A DNA stretch of 64,000 bases from Eulemur rufifrons (Eukaryota; Chordata; Mammalia; Primates; Lemuridae): NCBI RefSeq assembly GCF_041146395.1, contig NC_090996.1, positions 34,620,738 to 34,684,737 on the forward strand, written 5' to 3'. The notes under the pieces are model-generated. The model was not told where the DNA came from. It saw only the letters and a program-made list of their open reading frames with translations, and did not search any database. The translations under genes were made by a program, and so were the position numbers. Each line of letters begins with the position of its first letter. The first letter of the stretch is position 1. Shown in pieces: positions 25,231-42,684 of this stretch.

Positions 25231-25990
25231 GCCTTTTGCTGAGATGGGACTTGGTGCCAGTGGAACGCCGATTTGGGTGGCAACGTGAGGATTCACTGGG
25301 GTCGTGTTAAGGTTGAAATGTCTGTGCCAGCTTCACGTGGAGACGTTGAGTAGCTAGGTGGACATGCAGGGAGAGCTCTCTGGCTCGAGTCACCCAGGTA
25401 GTGATGGTATATGAAGCGTGAAACCAAGCGGTACCACCTAGAGAGTGAGCAGAAGTCCCTGAAGCCCAGGGACTGGCCTGGGGCCTTCCTCATTTGCAGG
25501 TTGGGAAGTTGAGAAAGAACAAGCGAAATTGATTTTGTTCCATGAAAGTGATTGCTCCCCCTCAGTACAGATTGAGACAACTGTGCCCTTGAAAACTGTT
25601 GTATGCCCTGGTTGCCTGGTCACACGGGTTTGCAGATGCTCACGGGAAATCAGTCCTTAGGCCCATTGAAGGGACATCTCTATGAGTGACTTTGTGGTAC
25701 TGTGAGTACAACCACCTGGGCACAGGTGACAGAGTGTGACTCGAGCTGGGAAAAGCCATTCTTTCCACCATCGTGTGGGTCCTCATACTGCCCAGCCAGG
25801 CCTGCAAGGGGTGGTCCAGGGAGCCTGGGGAGACAGTGCTTTGGAGTGGATGTTGGTGGGCTGAAAAAAACCGTCACCCGGTGCAGCAGTGAGACTCCCT
25901 CACCTGCCTTCCTGGGCAGCAACACTGACTGGGACACTTCCAACAGGAACGGGAGAGAAAAGGGAGAGAAAGAGAAAGGGAAGACGTGGG

Positions 25991-27950
<1,960 letters not shown>

Positions 27951-27954
27951 GAGG

Positions 27955-28345
27955 GGCGGGGTAGAGAGACAGGCCTGAGAGCAGAGGGTCAGAGAGCGAG
28001 AGTGAGAAGGAAGAGACACAGCAGGACAGAAGAGGGACAGGAGACGAGAGGGAGATGGAGATGGGGGTGGGGGATCTGGGGGCAAAGCGAGGGGGGAGGG
28101 CTGGGGGCGAGAGGAGAGACGGAAGGGACAGACCCCACGACAGAGGAGGGAGATAGAAACGAGGAGGAGAAACGCGGGGAGGGGGCACTCAGGGACAGAA
28201 AGTGGGGGAAGGGAGGAGCAGAGAGGGCAAGGACAGAGGGAGAAACTGAGGCAGGAGTGGGGCCAGCAAATGAGGGCTAGTGAGGGAAGGGAGCTGAAGG
28301 AAGGCGGGATGTACAGCGAGCCAGAGAGTAGAAAGACAGGTCAAG
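27955..28345 (+). repeat. Polypurine (GA-rich) tract, about 390 bp
   Basis: Almost all A and G on the plus strand with few pyrimidine interruptions. Such mirror-like homopurine tracts can form triplex (H-DNA). The long open frames on both strands here are compositional. Confidence 0.85.
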
Positions 28346-28349
28346 GGGG

Positions 28350-29500
28350 GGGACCAGGTCACAGAGGGAGGGGCCATGGGGACACTCCAGTCACCCCAGC
28401 ATGCCCCAGGCTGGTTCTCTGGCAGGCAGAGGCCAGCTTTTGTTGTTTTTTAACAAAAACAACCCTGCAGCATTTACAGTGATCTAATAACATAAAGGTA
28501 CTGAAAACAGGGTGAGGAAATATTTGAGAACTGCACTCCCAACAAAGGAAACGCACACAGAAACCCGTGTGGCCTTCTCAAAACTCGCCACTCCCTTGAC
28601 CCTTTCTAGCTGGGGACGTTTTGTGGCAAAGGACTATCTCTTTGTTCAGCGTGATCGGACCTGGTTGTTTTCTTGGCTTTGCTTTGGAGGAATCTCTTCT
28701 GTACCAGCTACTGAGCGGTTCACACACTCACCCAAACCAGCTGCAAACCCACTGGCTACAGGGACGCTGGGAAACGCCTGCGCAGTGGGCTGGGTCGGCC
28801 CCCAGGCCCTGGGGAGGCGGATGGGCTGGGTCCCGGAAGCAGAGCCTGGCTGCAGGTGAGTGGCTGTGGGCAGCAGAGTGTCAGACCGGGTTGCAGCCAC
28901 AGGAAGCCAGACAGACCCCCAGCCTGGACCAGCGCCCTCCACCCCCGGAAACCGTGAGAGCCCAGAGACCTATGGTCTCTTTGTCCTGCTCCTTCCTCCG
29001 CAGGGGGACTTAGAGGATCAGCAGTGAATCAGCTCCTGGGGGTGAGGAGCAGTGGTCAAGCCTGGGAGATGGAGAGCTCCCCACGGCGGCTCACCTGGAC
29101 GCCTCCCCTCCAAGCCCTGGCCCTCCAACCCAGGCTTCTGGGCCCTGGGGGGATGGGGCGGGGGTCTTGGCCTGAGGCAGGGAGCTAACGCCCCACTCTC
29201 CACAGCTGTGTTTCTCCTAGCCAGCCCTATCTGGAATTCCAACGGGCAGTGTGGGGGCCTCCAACCCCTGCCCAGGCCACTGGACCCCCCCACTCAATTT
29301 GGCCACCCTGGTGGAAGGGGGACAGGAAGGGAGGGCGAACTCAGGCTGCAAAGGTCAGGGGTCAGGATGCCGAACCCTAGGTGCAAGCCAGAGGTCTGCT
29401 TGAGCCCCAGGTGGAGAGGACACCTGGGCCCCCACCAGGCCAACGCCAAGCTCATACCCTCCTCCCCTCATTTCAGCCCAGCATTGCTTCCCAATGTCCC
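28350..29500. other. Region downstream of PRSS22, no gene recognised
   Basis: Unique-looking GC-rich sequence. No known repeat or exon pattern. Confidence 0.35.
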
Positions 29501-29537
29501 CATACATGGGCAAAACCAGGAACTGGAGAATAAATAA

Positions 29538-29543
29538 TTTATT
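29538..29543 (-). other. Polyadenylation signal of PRSS22
   Basis: TTTATT on plus is AATAAA on minus, about 200 bp after the PRSS22 stop; a second near-copy follows. Confidence 0.7.
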
Positions 29544-29739
29544 GAAATTGGAAGAATAAATAAGATATGTGGGCAGGGTTACAAACAACTGTACAAATCA
29601 TTAACATAATATATACACAAAGGTGCTTCCGGCCCGGGGGCGGGGCCTGCTCCCCCCGAGACGGCGCCTCGAGGTGGACCCGGAGGAGGAGGAGGACGCT
29701 CGTTTGCAGCGGAGGCCGCACATTCGGCGTCCCGCGGGC

Positions 29740-33546
<3,807 letters not shown>

Positions 33547-33664
33547 GGCCGGTGGAGGGGGGAGCCCAGCAGGCGGCAGGCTCGAGGGACCCGAGGGCTG
33601 AGCAGGTTGGGACAGGCGTGGCGGGTGGCCTGAGTGTGTAGGGTTCCCTGTGGGTCGCCTCAGG

Positions 33665-33671
33665 TTTTATC
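33665..33671 (-). promoter_or_regulatory. TATA-like box of PRSS22
   Basis: Minus strand reads GGATAAAACC about 120 bp upstream of the PRSS22 ATG, a spacing that puts the cap site near 33635. PRSS27 has a closely similar GCATAAAACC. Confidence 0.55.
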
Positions 33672-34053
33672 CGGGGAGGCGGAATGCCGTCAGACCAGTC
33701 TCCCCGGCAGCTTGGTCTCGGCCACCCAGGCTGGGGGTGATGGGGCGGGCGGGGCTGTGGGGAGGAAATGAGCCGCTAGGGGACAGGGGGCTCGGGCTGA
33801 GGGTGGGCTCAGGCCCAGGCTTGGGGCGGTGGGTCCAGGAGGTGGCCTCTGGAGGGGCAGGTGAGGGGACCTAGGCCCGGTGGTCCCTGACAAAGACTGC
33901 CCAGGGAGCGGAGAAAGGAAGGAAGAGGGTTGGGGTGGCTGAAGGCTTTGGTACTGGGTGTTGGGGGTGCCCCAGGGCCTTGGGGGCTGGGGGCTGGCGA
34001 GGGGGGTGCCTGAGGCTCTGTAACGGCTCCCACCTCCAGGGACCTGGGTCCTG

Positions 34054-34060
34054 TGACTCA
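34054..34060. promoter_or_regulatory. AP-1 consensus TGACTCA upstream of PRSS22
   Basis: Perfect TGACTCA about 510 bp upstream of the PRSS22 ATG. Single-motif evidence. Confidence 0.35.
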
Positions 34061-34365
34061 GCCTGGAGACCTGGCCCCACCTGGGGCTCTGGAATCCCGT
34101 TAACCCGCTTCCCGGAAAGCTGTGAATCAGGCCCGAGTGGCCTCCATCCCTGGAGCCACCATCCCTGGGGCTGCCCTCCAGTTGTCCCTGTGGGTGGGGC
34201 TCAGCCCTGTCACTGCGCTCACCTCTCACCTGGACTCCCGGGAAGGGGAGGAGCCTGCGGGCACCTGGGCTGGCCTGTGGCTACCTCTGCCAGGAACCCC
34301 CAGGGTTCAAAGCCGCTGGGCTGGGCGGGGCCAGGCCGAGGGTGGAGGAGGAGCTGGGGCTGGGG

Positions 34366-34387
34366 GCTGACTCGGCGCTGACTCAGC
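34366..34387. promoter_or_regulatory. Tandem MARE/AP-1-like sites upstream of PRSS22
   Basis: Two abutting 11-mers, GCTGACTCGGC and GCTGACTCAGC. The second is the palindromic core of a Maf/NF-E2-type element. They lie about 830 bp upstream of the PRSS22 start. Function is inferred. Confidence 0.4.
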
Positions 34388-34539
34388 CCTGGCAGCACCC
34401 TGCGGGGGCCCACACTTGCCACAGCCCCTCTGAGCAGGAGCGGGCGGCGACTTGCGGTCCATTCTGTCATCTAAGCAGCACACCCGGGGGGTGGGGGCTG
34501 GCTATGACTGGAGGGGTGAATCAAACAACCATCCTCAAA

Positions 34540-34660
34540 TTTCCCTATTACTCCCAGCCTGCAGATGAGGAAACTGAGGCAGCTCAGGGAGGCTAAGTGA
34601 CTTGCCCAAGGCCCCCCAACCGGTCGGTGAGTGGTGAAACGCAGATCTGAACCCCAATTC
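34540..34660 (+). repeat. MIR element
   Basis: 'gcagatgaggaaactgaggc' followed by 'aagtgacttgcccaaggccc' is the MIR core. Confidence 0.85.
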
Positions 34661-35385
34661 TGCAGACGGCTGTGGGACTAGACACAGGGGAGCTCCGGCC
34701 GGGGGCGGATCATTTTGCACAGGGTCCCCAGTGCTGGGGTGCGAGCTTTGGGGAACCTGACCCCAATCGTAGGGGGGTCAGCAAAGGCTGCCCAGGAAAG
34801 GGGCCATTGACTCGGGGCCCTGGAGAAGAGCAAGGTTGGCCCTGCAGAGGCATGGTGACTGGGATGGTGACATTGTTCCAGACAGAGGGGAAATGGGTGC
34901 AGAGGCTCAGAGGGGAGGGACCGGTGAGCCCGACGTCCTGGAGACTGCGGGTCAGAGCCCTCTGGCAGAGCTCCGCAGCTCTGCTCAGGACAGTCTGTCC
35001 TCAGTGCCATCCAGGCCCTGCCCGGGTGAACCCCATGTCGCCACCTCTGCAGTCTGTCAGGGGTTAGGGTGGCCGCAGGACTGTTGCTGCCCGGCCAGAG
35101 GCAGCGGGGGTCTACTGCCGGCAAGGCTGCCCCTCCCCGCAGCGGAGCGCCCAGGGCCAGGCTGAGCCAGGGGCTGCAGGAGCCCGGGTGACGCACTGGT
35201 CTCCGTCCCAGGACTCTGAGGGGTTGGGGCACTGCAGGAAAACGCCCGCACACAGTGGCCAGGCGAGGGGCAGCGTCCCTGGGCCTCCTCACCTGCTCTC
35301 TCCTGGGGTCCCTATGCCTGAGGCTGGCCCTGCACCCCCTGCTCCCCAACCCACTCCCTTCTGGAACTGAGGTGGTTGGCCTCCC
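34661..35385. other. Intergenic GC-rich, no gene recognised
   Basis: No exon, repeat or RNA gene recognised; open frames overlap on both strands. Confidence 0.35.
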
Positions 35386-35387
35386 CA

Positions 35388-36560
35388 GCTCACTCGACAT
35401 TTATTGGGGAGCTGCTGAATACCAGGCCCTGTGCCAGGCACCAGGACACACACAGGTGAACAAGACAGGTCCTGTGTTCAGGGACTCGCGTCTTCCTGGG
35501 GGTGGGGGCAGGTGACTGGGGGATGAGGGTGGGGCCTCGTGGAGGGGCACAGGGGCTGTGACACGGCCCCTGGAGGCCCCCGTGAAGCTGGGCGCTGTGC
35601 TGTGGCTCCGTGCGCAGAGGGACAGCGTGCGGAGGGGAGGCTCCCCGTGGATCCTCAGGGTCGCGTTTGGTGCCTGCTGCACATCGGGTCTCAATGGATG
35701 TTTGTTGAATGAATAAATGAGTGTGGAAGAGGTGAGTCTGGAGGTGGCTGGGGACTGATGGTTCCAGTCTCCTCCCTCCCCAGTTTCCTCTCCGTTCCAG
35801 CTTTCTCTGCCTAAAACCTGGCTTACTGCCCTGGGGACCCAAGGGGCATGTGCCCTGCCCGAGATGCTGCCGTCCCCGGGCCGGGGTGGCCAGGAAGAGG
35901 GCCTCAAGGAGAAGGGCCCCACAGGGGCTAGAGGAAGTCCTGTGGAGCCAGGTGAAGACTTCCTGGCACGTGTCCCCAATTCCCGGGGCCTGGCGAGCAG
36001 AATCTCTGAAGGGCCAGGGGGGTGGAGACCCTGCCTGATTCAACATTCATTCAGCAAAATGTTTATTGAGTGCCTACCCCGCGCCAGACCCACACCAGGC
36101 GTCCTGCTGGGCATCTCCAGGAGTTGCCCACCCCTGCCGCCCGCGCCACCCTGGTCTCAGGGCCACTGGTCGACCTGCACTGAGGCAGTGGTGACTTGCA
36201 TGCTAGCAGCAGCCGGGGCTGGCAATGCTTAAACCAAAGAAGCGACTCCCCCGCGGGAGCACTGCAGATGTGGGCCCAGGAGTCAGGAGATGCTTTGTCC
36301 ACCAGAGTCTACTAAGCGCCTGCTACTACGTGCCAGGGACTGTGCTAAGCCCCTGGCGTAGTCAAGGAAAATAAGACACTCTCCCTGCGTAGTTAACTCA
36401 GTCAACAAGCGTTTATTTACTAAGCAGCAGCTGTGCGTCAGGCACGGTCCTACGTGCTGGGGATACAGCAGCGACCACTGCAAGCCTGCCCTCGTGGTGC
36501 AGACATGGGCGAAACAGAGTCCAAGAGATAAGTGACTCATTCGGTCTCATAGCTGGCAAA
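35388..36560 (+). repeat. Cluster of MIR fragments
   Basis: Four MIR-like 'tttattgagtgcctac...ccaggcactgtgct' segments lie near 35395-35475, 36040-36115, 36295-36380 and 36405-36500, each diverged. Sequence between is unassigned. No gene. Confidence 0.6.
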
Positions 36561-37079
36561 ATCAATGGGGGAAACTGCAGCAGGCGCCACGTGTGGGGAG
36601 GGGCGGGGTGCAAGGCAAGGAGCCCGGGCAGGTCTCGAGCTCGGCGGCCATGGGGGAGAACATTCCAGCCCTGGAGCAGCCGAGGACTGGGGGCCTCAGG
36701 GGGCGGCAGGGGGAGGGTGGCAGCGGAGGTCGCGTGTGCAGCCTTTGCTCTGTGAGACCCGGGCCCCGGCGGCTCTGACCACCACCGTCGCAGGACCCCG
36801 CCGCTCACCCCGCTGGGACCTGGCCGTGGGGAGGCTAAGGACGAAGGAGGTACCCGCAGGCCTAGGAGAGAGTCGGTGGGGTGGTGAGAGGACAGATTCT
36901 GGAGCTTTCCCTAAGGCCGAGTGGACAGGACCTGAGGGGCCGGAGTGTGGTCTGAGTTCAGGGCGGCCCGGCCGGAGGAGACCCGGAGGCCGCGTGTGGA
37001 GCATTCAAAGCCCGGAGGCTGCTGACACGGCCCGTGGGTTTGTAGACCTGCAGTGCTGTGTTTCGGATTTGAAAACACT

Positions 37080-37625
37080 GACTTCCCAATGCTGCTGCTG
37101 TGAACATGGATACACACGCATCCACGTGAACCCTGCTGACACGGACACACATATAACACGTGAACGTTCGCGGCGGCGTCATTCACAACACACAAAAGCA
37201 GAGACGACCGTGTGTCCATGGACAGACGAATGCACGACCCAGATGTGCTCTGGCCACACGGCAGAATATTATTTGGCCGTAAAAAGGGGCAAAGCACCGA
37301 CAGAGGCCACAAGGTGGATGAGCTTGAAGACATGAGGCTCAGGGAGAGAAGCCGACGACAAAGGACGGAGACTGTCAGGATCCGCTCAGGTGAGGCCCGG
37401 AACCGTCAGGGGCGCAGGGAAGGGAAGTGGCGTGGCGGGCGCCAGGCTGGGGTGGGCGCCAGGCCAGGGCGGGGCGAGCAGGGAGCGAGTGGCTGATAGG
37501 GACAGTTTCAGTTTGGGAGGACGGAAGCGTCTGGTGATGGTTGCACAACAAAATTAAGGTATTGGAAAATGGTTAATGTGGTGAATCTTATGTGTAGTTT
37601 ACTACAACTACAAAAAATAAAATCT
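37080..37625 (+). mobile_element. Old LINE-1 3' fragment, sense
   Basis: 'ggcagaatattatttggccg', 'ggtggatgagcttgaagaca' and, after a GC-rich stretch, 'tggttaatgtggtgaatctt' near 37570 are the end of ORF2 and the 3' UTR of an old L1. Frames are broken. Confidence 0.75.
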
Positions 37626-38447
37626 GGATTCCCACCTTTTCATCAAAAATTGGAATCTTCATGGATTGCAGTTGCTCCCCCCCCCTGACCTGTGACCCTG
37701 GCCACTGCACCAGGTCCACCCTGGGTCCTGGGGCATTTGAGTTCTTGACACTGCTCTTGGAGGGCACAGTTGGGGACAGAGCAGACCTCAGTGTCCTCCC
37801 GGGGCGACTCAAGTTAAGCTCGAGCGGGCAGAGCACTGCTGAGCAGACGACAGCTCCTCTCCAGCCCCAGCCTCAGCTGGTTCACCTGTGACAGGGACCG
37901 GTCAGCACTGGCCAGAGCCGTCAGGACCACTCGAGAAAGGGCAGCTCAGGTGAGACGGGCTGGTGGTCCCGCAGAGCGGAGTGGGGCGGAGCGGGACAGG
38001 CAGGGCTTTCCGGGGCACTAATGGTGGCAGGAGCCGGGCCTGTTGGCCCAGGGGCACTGGAGGCTGAGATGACGCTGGGGTTTCACCACCTTCCCACGGA
38101 CGTCCTTCCTCCCATCTAACCTCACTTCTGAGCTGTCCTTGGAACCTGTTCCCCTGGCAACCTGCCTGTCACTTAGGGCTTCCCTGCCCTTGGAGTCGCC
38201 TTTGGAAATGTCCTTGGACTGTCCACTCTGAGTGCCAGAACCCCGCAGCCCCTCTCGCTTCCCCCGATTGCTGGAAAAACTCCTGTTGCCACCACACCGC
38301 AAGGACACCCCCCGTGTCTGGTTAATTCAGTTGATCACAGGTGAGCCTGGAGCCCCTGGGCTTTGCCTGCTCGTCTACCTTTAAATTCCCTTGGTTAAAG
38401 GGCGGCGGTGCAGCCACCTCTGCCAGCGCCTGGGAGCTGGTGGTTAG
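37626..38447. other. Intergenic, no gene recognised
   Basis: No repeat or exon recognised with confidence. Confidence 0.35.
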
Positions 38448-38590
38448 GGCCAGGCATGGTGGTGTGCGCCTGTAACCCCAGCTACTCGGGGGCTTTGGGG
38501 GCTGAGGCCGGAGGATTTCTTGAGCCCAGGAGTTAGAGACCAGCCTGGGCAACATTGTGAGACCTCTGTCTCTGTAACAACAAAAACAAG
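38448..38590 (+). mobile_element. Alu monomer (FLAM/half-Alu-like)
   Basis: A single Alu arm, 'ggccaggcatggtggtgtgc' to 'cctgggcaacattgtgagac', with an A-rich end. No second arm. Confidence 0.85.
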
Positions 38591-39739
38591 AGCTGATGGT
38601 TAAATTTTCAAAAATTTTGCAAATTGCAAGCAGCTGACATCATGTTAGCATCTTGAAATCAGTCATGTGTGGTAGGACAGTTCATCCTGTAGAAATCAGC
38701 AAATGCTACAAATAGGTCTTCCCCACCCAAGGTGCCCACTGTTCCACACAGACGGCAAACGCCTATGACAGGGTCACACCTCCACAGGGCCAGCACTCTA
38801 GGCCCAGACTCCCACGCAGTCAGGCATTCTTCCCTCCCTCCTACTCTTGCTGCAACTCGAAGCCCCAGTGCTAAGAACTCGGTCTGGAAGGAGTTTGCAA
38901 ACTCCGCCACCCGGAGGCAGAGAGGGAGGGCTCCAGGATGGGAAGCACAGGGACGGAGCCAGGGGAGGTGGCACAGAGGAAGTGGCAAGCAGGTAAGCTG
39001 ACTCGCTGGGTGCCTGTCACCAGGCTGGGCAGCTCCTCACACTCTCGGTGACTCACAGTGACTCAGAGGAGAGGGGGCAGGAACTCAGAGTCCCGAGCTC
39101 AGAGGTCACAGCCTGGGGCTGTCCACCTGCTTCAGAGCGTTGAGGATCATGGGAGAGGAAGTGGCCGACCACACGGGGACTAGCCAGGGGGGTCCCAGGC
39201 GAGCTGTGCAGAGCTGGGATCTGCAATCCCTCCTTCAGGGGAACCTGCTGAGCTGTGACCTGGCCCCTGGGGTGACCTGGGCAGCTGTGTCATGCCTGCC
39301 GGGAGAGGAAGCGTGGAGAAACCAGCTCTGGCCACCCCCACGGGGTGGGGAGCCACCTCCAACCATGTTCCTCCCCACTCATCCCTCCAGGGAAATGAGT
39401 GACTCTGCTAATTACTGCTAATGAGAGGCTGCAGGTAAGTCATAACACGGAGGGTTTCCCCAGCCAGGACAGGCAGCTGCGGGGTGGAGAGGCCCAGGTG
39501 CCAGGGGGACAGGTGGGATTGGCCCACCCCTGCAGGGGTGAAGCCCCACAGGCAGTCACAGCTCGCAGCTGGGCCTTCGGGCCATGATCTGGGCACTGGG
39601 GACTTGGACTATCATCAGGCCCCTCAAACCAGGGAATGGGGAGAGTCCATCAAGCTCGACCCTCTCCAGGCCTCCCCCCACAGAAAATGGCACCACCACT
39701 CACCCGGGTGCTCTAGCTGTAAGCCCGGGTGCTACTGAA
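38591..39739. other. Intergenic, with a spaced pair of AP-1 sites
   Basis: No gene recognised. TGACTCA motifs lie at 39049 and 39059. Confidence 0.35.
39049..39065. promoter_or_regulatory. Two AP-1 sites one helical turn apart
   Basis: TGACTCA at 39049-39055 and again at 39059-39065, with start points 10 bp apart on the same strand. Could be an enhancer core; unproven. Confidence 0.35.
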
Positions 39740-39744
39740 AGCTT

Positions 39745-40250
39745 GGTACTCGTCCCCAGGGCCGAATCAACGAGAACGAAGAATGAGGTCAAGGGGTTTG
39801 ATGAAAGAGGAAAGAGAAATTTATTAATTTGTTGGTAAATGAGGAGCATGGCAGACTAGCATCTCAAAGACCTTTCCTGCCTTTAAGCACAAAACCAGGG
39901 CTTCTTAAAAGGGGGGTTTCAATGGTTGGGCTCAGGTCTGCGTGACCAGTGTCACACGTCTCTGCTTCGGGCTGTTGTTGCTTAACTGTGATTGGTGGTT
40001 TCAGTCTGGGGTTACTGCGGCCTTATCTCCCGTGAGTATGATCTTGGGATCCTTGTTGGGACAATTCTGTCAAGCCATCTCCTGCGGTTTAAGATAATCG
40101 AGAACAAACAGCAAAGAACATTTTTCTGCCCCGTTGATGACTGGCCTCGGGCAGGAATGCAAGTTTTAATTCCCAAAGGGGGGCATGAAAAAGACAACTC
40201 ATGAAACATTTCATTGCCCTTTTCAGACCTTTACCTCTGTCACAAAGGCG
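39745..40250 (-). mobile_element. Probable ERV LTR, antisense
   Basis: 'gagaaatttattaatttgtt' carries a reversed polyA signal, followed by U3-like sequence. It looks like a solitary retroviral LTR on minus; subfamily unknown and edges approximate. Confidence 0.45.
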
Positions 40251-41230
40251 GCAACCTTGCTTCTCCCCTGGCCCACACCCGTCTCCTGGCGAGTGGCGGC
40301 GTTTCTGAGCTAGCACCAGCTGGGGTCCAGGTGCTCCTCTCCGTGTGCACAGGGCCCTGTCACTTTCCCCGACGCTGCAACAGGCCTGACAGGTCAGTCT
40401 CTTCCCCCCACAGCAATCAGAGGTGCTTAGCACAATGCAGATCGGATCCCGGCACTTCCCAGTTCAGAACTGTCCAACAGGGCCAGGCACCGTTAGAAGG
40501 AGATCCTCTAATCCTCATCTCCTCCCTGGCAGCCCCGCCCCATCCGCCCCTGCTGGCGCTCTGCCTTCACGTCCCCTCCCCAGCTCACACCTGTCCAGCC
40601 TCCCCGGCCCTCTGCTTCCTCTAAGGCCCTGTCCACCTAAGGGCCTTTGCACGTGCTGTGCTTTCTAGCTGGAAGGCCTTCGGGTGGTGCATTCAGAGTT
40701 GGCACTTTCTGTTCAGGCCTTAGTTTAAGTGACACTTTCCCTGTTATTCTTTTGTACCCACCCCTGTAGGGAAAAGTGAGGAAGATTAGAAACGGGCAAG
40801 TGAGATTCCCGGCTACACTTTCAACGGGGCCTCCAGGGCTTATCTGATCCTGGGGCAGGGAGGGAAACGTGCCTTGTTTGTCTCTAAGCTGGCAACTCCA
40901 CACCTCCATAGACGTAGGAGTTAGTTGGCAGAAAACTGATAGTAATGCAAATAATTCCTGTTCATGGAAATGCAAATTGTGTCCCTTGGTGGGGATGGAC
41001 AGTTTTGACAGTTTTGCATCCACTGGCAAAAGCATTTCGGTATTATTAATACTTACCTGGTCGTAAGTGTGTGGTGTTTCGAGTCCTCTCTTGAACAAAG
41101 TTGCAATATTTTAACTGGTTCCCTCACTAATTGGTAAGTTAAATAAAACCTCTGAGATGATCTTAGGAAAGTCATAGTTTTACCTTTTTGTGAAAATTAT
41201 CCTTTAACAGCAGCCTGTTCATTTCTCTCA
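40251..41230. other. Intergenic, no gene recognised
   Basis: 40530-40760 resembles an ancient mammalian repeat ('cctttgcacgtgctgtgct'). Nothing else assigned. Confidence 0.35.
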
Positions 41231-41587
41231 TTTTTTTTTTTGAGACAGAGTCTGGCTCTGTTGCCCGGGCTAGGGTGCCGTGGCCTCAGCCCAGCTCACA
41301 GCAACCTCAAACTCCTGGGCTTAAACGATCCTCCTGCCTCAGCCTCCTGAGTAGCTGGGACTATAGGCATGCACCACCATACCTGGCTAATTATATATAT
41401 ATAAATATACACTTTTTAGTTGTCCAGATAATTTCTTTCTATTTTTAGTAGAGACGGGGTGGGGGGTGGGGGGTGGGGAGCGGATCTCACTCTTGCTCAG
41501 GCTGGTCTCGAACTCCTGACCTTGAGCGATCCTCACCTCGGCCTCCCAGAGTGCTAGGATTACAGGCGTGAGCCACCGCACCCGGCC
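41231..41587 (-). mobile_element. Alu, dimeric, strepsirrhine type
   Basis: T-run, 'gagacagagtctggctctgt', TA-rich linker near 41390-41425, a G-rich expansion (41458-41481) in the left-arm region, ending 'gagccaccgcacccggcc'. Confidence 0.93.
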
Positions 41588-42288
41588 AAGTTTTATTTTA
41601 ATGTGTTTATTTGTTTACAAACTGCCTGAGTAGACTACACGCTCCATGAAGATAGGAAGTGTTTTTCTCGAGAGAAATTGTGCATGACTGGAGTGACAGG
41701 GAAGGTGTTAGGGTGTCCTCTCACGGATGCGCTAACATCATGCAGATCCTTTGCAGTTAGCTCATCTGTGGGGTCCTTCGTGCCTTTGTCTTTGACTAGG
41801 CTACTTTACAAATAGCTTTTTCTCCCCTCCATCCTGCAGTCAAGATGATTCCAAACATTACATTTCCTCGCTCCTTCAGAGTCTCTTTTAAACAAGTTCT
41901 AACACCATCCAGCTTTCCTCATTCATTACTGAGTTAAAATCTCGGACACATGCTCATTTTATATTTATTTGAAAATCATGCTTTTATTTTTTTGAAAATT
42001 ATACTTTTAACAGCTTGCTGTTAATGTTATATATCTTCACTGCCTGGCATGAAGCGACACCCCAGGTTTGTTGAATCAATTGGTTGATAAAATGAAACAC
42101 AATTTACAAATTCTTATTTAATTAATGAAATGAGGTACAGGTTATATTATTTTCTTTGATATTATTGGAATCATATTGCTCCATAATTTTAATCTGCTTT
42201 TAAAATTCAGTATTTTTGGCATCTTCCTATGTTAACAAACCATTCATGACGTGGTTATTAAAGTTCATATAATATTGCGTTATATAAT
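41588..42288. other. AT-rich DNA, old LINE remnants likely
   Basis: AT-rich, diverged. 42130-42288 continues on the far side of the LTR at 42685, so it is one older element split by the LTR. Confidence 0.45.
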
Positions 42289-42684
42289 TGCTATGATTTG
42301 AATGTATCCCGCAAAGTTCACGTGTTGGAAATTAATCCCCAATGCAACAGTGTTGAAAGGTGGTAACTTTAAGAGGTGATTAGGTCACCACGAGGCCTCT
42401 GCTTGCAGGAATGGATTAATGCCATTATTTTAGGAGCGGGTTAGTTACTGTGAGAGTGGGTTCATGACAAAAGTACGAGTTCTACCCCCTTCCCCTCTTG
42501 CATGCACGCTGTCTCGCCATGTGATGGTTTCTGCTATGTCACGACACAGCACGAAGGCCCTCACAAGCTGTGGCCCCTTGATCTTGCACTTCCCAGCCTG
42601 TAGAATCATGAGCCAATAAATTTCTGTTTATTACAAATTACCCAGTCTCAGGAATTCTGTTATAGCAGTGAACAAACTAAGCCA
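42289..42684 (+). mobile_element. Solitary LTR (ERVL/MaLR-like)
   Basis: Starts TGCTATGATTTGAATGTATC, contains 'tgatggtttctgctatgtca', 'agaatcatgagccaataaat' (polyA signal) and 'ttacccagtctcaggaattc', and ends CA. A complete TG...CA LTR without partner. Confidence 0.7.
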
